64,000 nt of DNA from Chitinophagales bacterium. GTDB lineage: Bacteria; Bacteroidota; Bacteroidia; Chitinophagales; LD1. This document shows, piece after piece, positions 63,659 through 64,000 of this stretch (its first letter is position 1; each line of letters opens with the position of its first letter). Below the pieces are notes generated by a model. The model saw only the letters and a program-made list of their open reading frames with translations. It had not been told where the DNA came from and did not search any database. A program made the translations under genes and the position numbers. Where the stretch lies: NCBI GenBank assembly GCA_026129525.1, contig JAHCHW010000004.1, positions 62,001 through 126,000 of the forward strand, given 5' to 3'.

Positions 63659-64000
63659 ATGACACGGATATTCGAAAACAAAACAGCTATTGTTACGGGA
63701 GCATATACCGGCATTGGCAGGGCTATTGCCGTTGAGTTTGCCCGCCAGGGTGCTAAACTTGTTTTAGCCGATGTGCAGGATTGTAACGAAACAGTTCACT
63801 TAGTACAGCAGGCAGGGGGGCAGGCAGTTGCCGTTAAATGTAATGTAGCGATTGAAACCGATGTGAAAGAAATGGTAAAGCTGGCAGTGGCTACCTATGG
63901 TAATTTAGATATTGCCGTAAACAATGCGGGCGTTGAGTGCACCCAAAAAACAATTCACGAATTCACAGAGGCAGAGTGGGACCATGTAATGAATATAAAT
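63659..64000 (+). CDS. Short-chain dehydrogenase/reductase, truncated by the window end
   Basis: 114 codons from the ATG at 63659 to the end of the window. It has the SDR cofactor motif VTGAYTGIGRAIA near residue 14 and VNNAG near residue 88; the Ser-Tyr-Lys catalytic triad is beyond the window. The cofactor (NAD or NADP) and substrate cannot be judged. It lies 18 bases after ppsA and may share a transcript. Confidence 0.88.
   Translation, partial: MTRIFENKTAIVTGAYTGIGRAIAVEFARQGAKLVLADVQDCNETVHLVQQAGGQAVAVKCNVAIETDVKEMVKLAVATYGNLDIAVNNAGVECTQKTIHEFTEAEWDHVMNIN

Overview
The window reads as chromosomal DNA of a Bacteroidota (Bacteroidetes) bacterium, probably from the Chitinophagales/Sphingobacteriales/Cytophagales side of the phylum; the exact order is not settled by sequence reading alone. 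The reasons are several exported proteins ending in type IX secretion system (T9SS) sorting domains (type A and the gliding-motility-associated type B), a PorP/SprF protein, SprB-type and PKD repeats, DUF4296, a Bacteroidota-style AMP nucleosidase, few Shine-Dalgarno sequences, and promoter-like -7 boxes of the form TAnnTTTG. There are no rRNA genes, transposase genes, phage genes or CRISPR arrays.

Layout. 1-2064: end of a Kup potassium transporter, a small conserved protein and an outer-membrane porin whose signal peptide is split by a MITE-like element. 2065-3234: accessory, repeat-rich DNA with a 16-copy 21-bp tandem array, hairpin repeats and the remnant of a fibre gene. 3235-9883: four surface-protein genes in a row with T9SS domains, YadA-like head repeats and two S74 chaperone domains. 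9958-15566: PorP/SprF gene translationally coupled to a giant PKD/SBBP type B cargo. 15633-21938: metallo-hydrolase, a large TolB-propeller/outer-membrane-barrel protein, gmhA, lipA, tRNA-Leu and tRNA-Gly. 22042-37517: housekeeping genes (mutS, SpoU methylase, YggS, CoA transferase A/B, CPBP protease, cdsA, psd, eno, an FAD-linked oxidase) with a few small Cys-rich exported proteins. 37526-42364: giant M43 protease with 12 SprB repeats. 42528-44972: Sua5 and two overlapping barrel proteins. 44976-50369: sulfate-assimilation/cysteine operon. 50481-53709: HemJ-like protein, hydrolase, DUF58, thioredoxin, glutathione peroxidase. 53832-58560: T9SS cargo with a frame-shattered C-terminus. 58679-64000: AMP nucleosidase, HsdR-N-like protein, a protein with a clamp-binding tail, PEP synthase and a truncated SDR gene.

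How genes work together. The clearest functional unit is APS reductase - sulfite reductase - siroheme methyltransferase - siroheme dehydrogenase - cysteine synthase, which takes activated sulfate to cysteine and makes its own siroheme cofactor. It is preceded by a good promoter and a 27-codon open frame that contains nine cysteine codons and ends in five consecutive ones, then by potential hairpins. This looks like a cysteine-sensing leader peptide and is the most interesting find. The second theme is the cell surface: giant repetitive T9SS cargo, their PorP partner, and signs of rapid change (gene conversion, remnants, frameshifts, an element in a signal peptide). The third is period-7 repeat arrays, each with its own 7-mer family, found in the PorP signal-peptide codons, between the two tRNAs and upstream of the M43 protease gene. 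ATP sulfurylase genes and sulfate transporters are not in the window.
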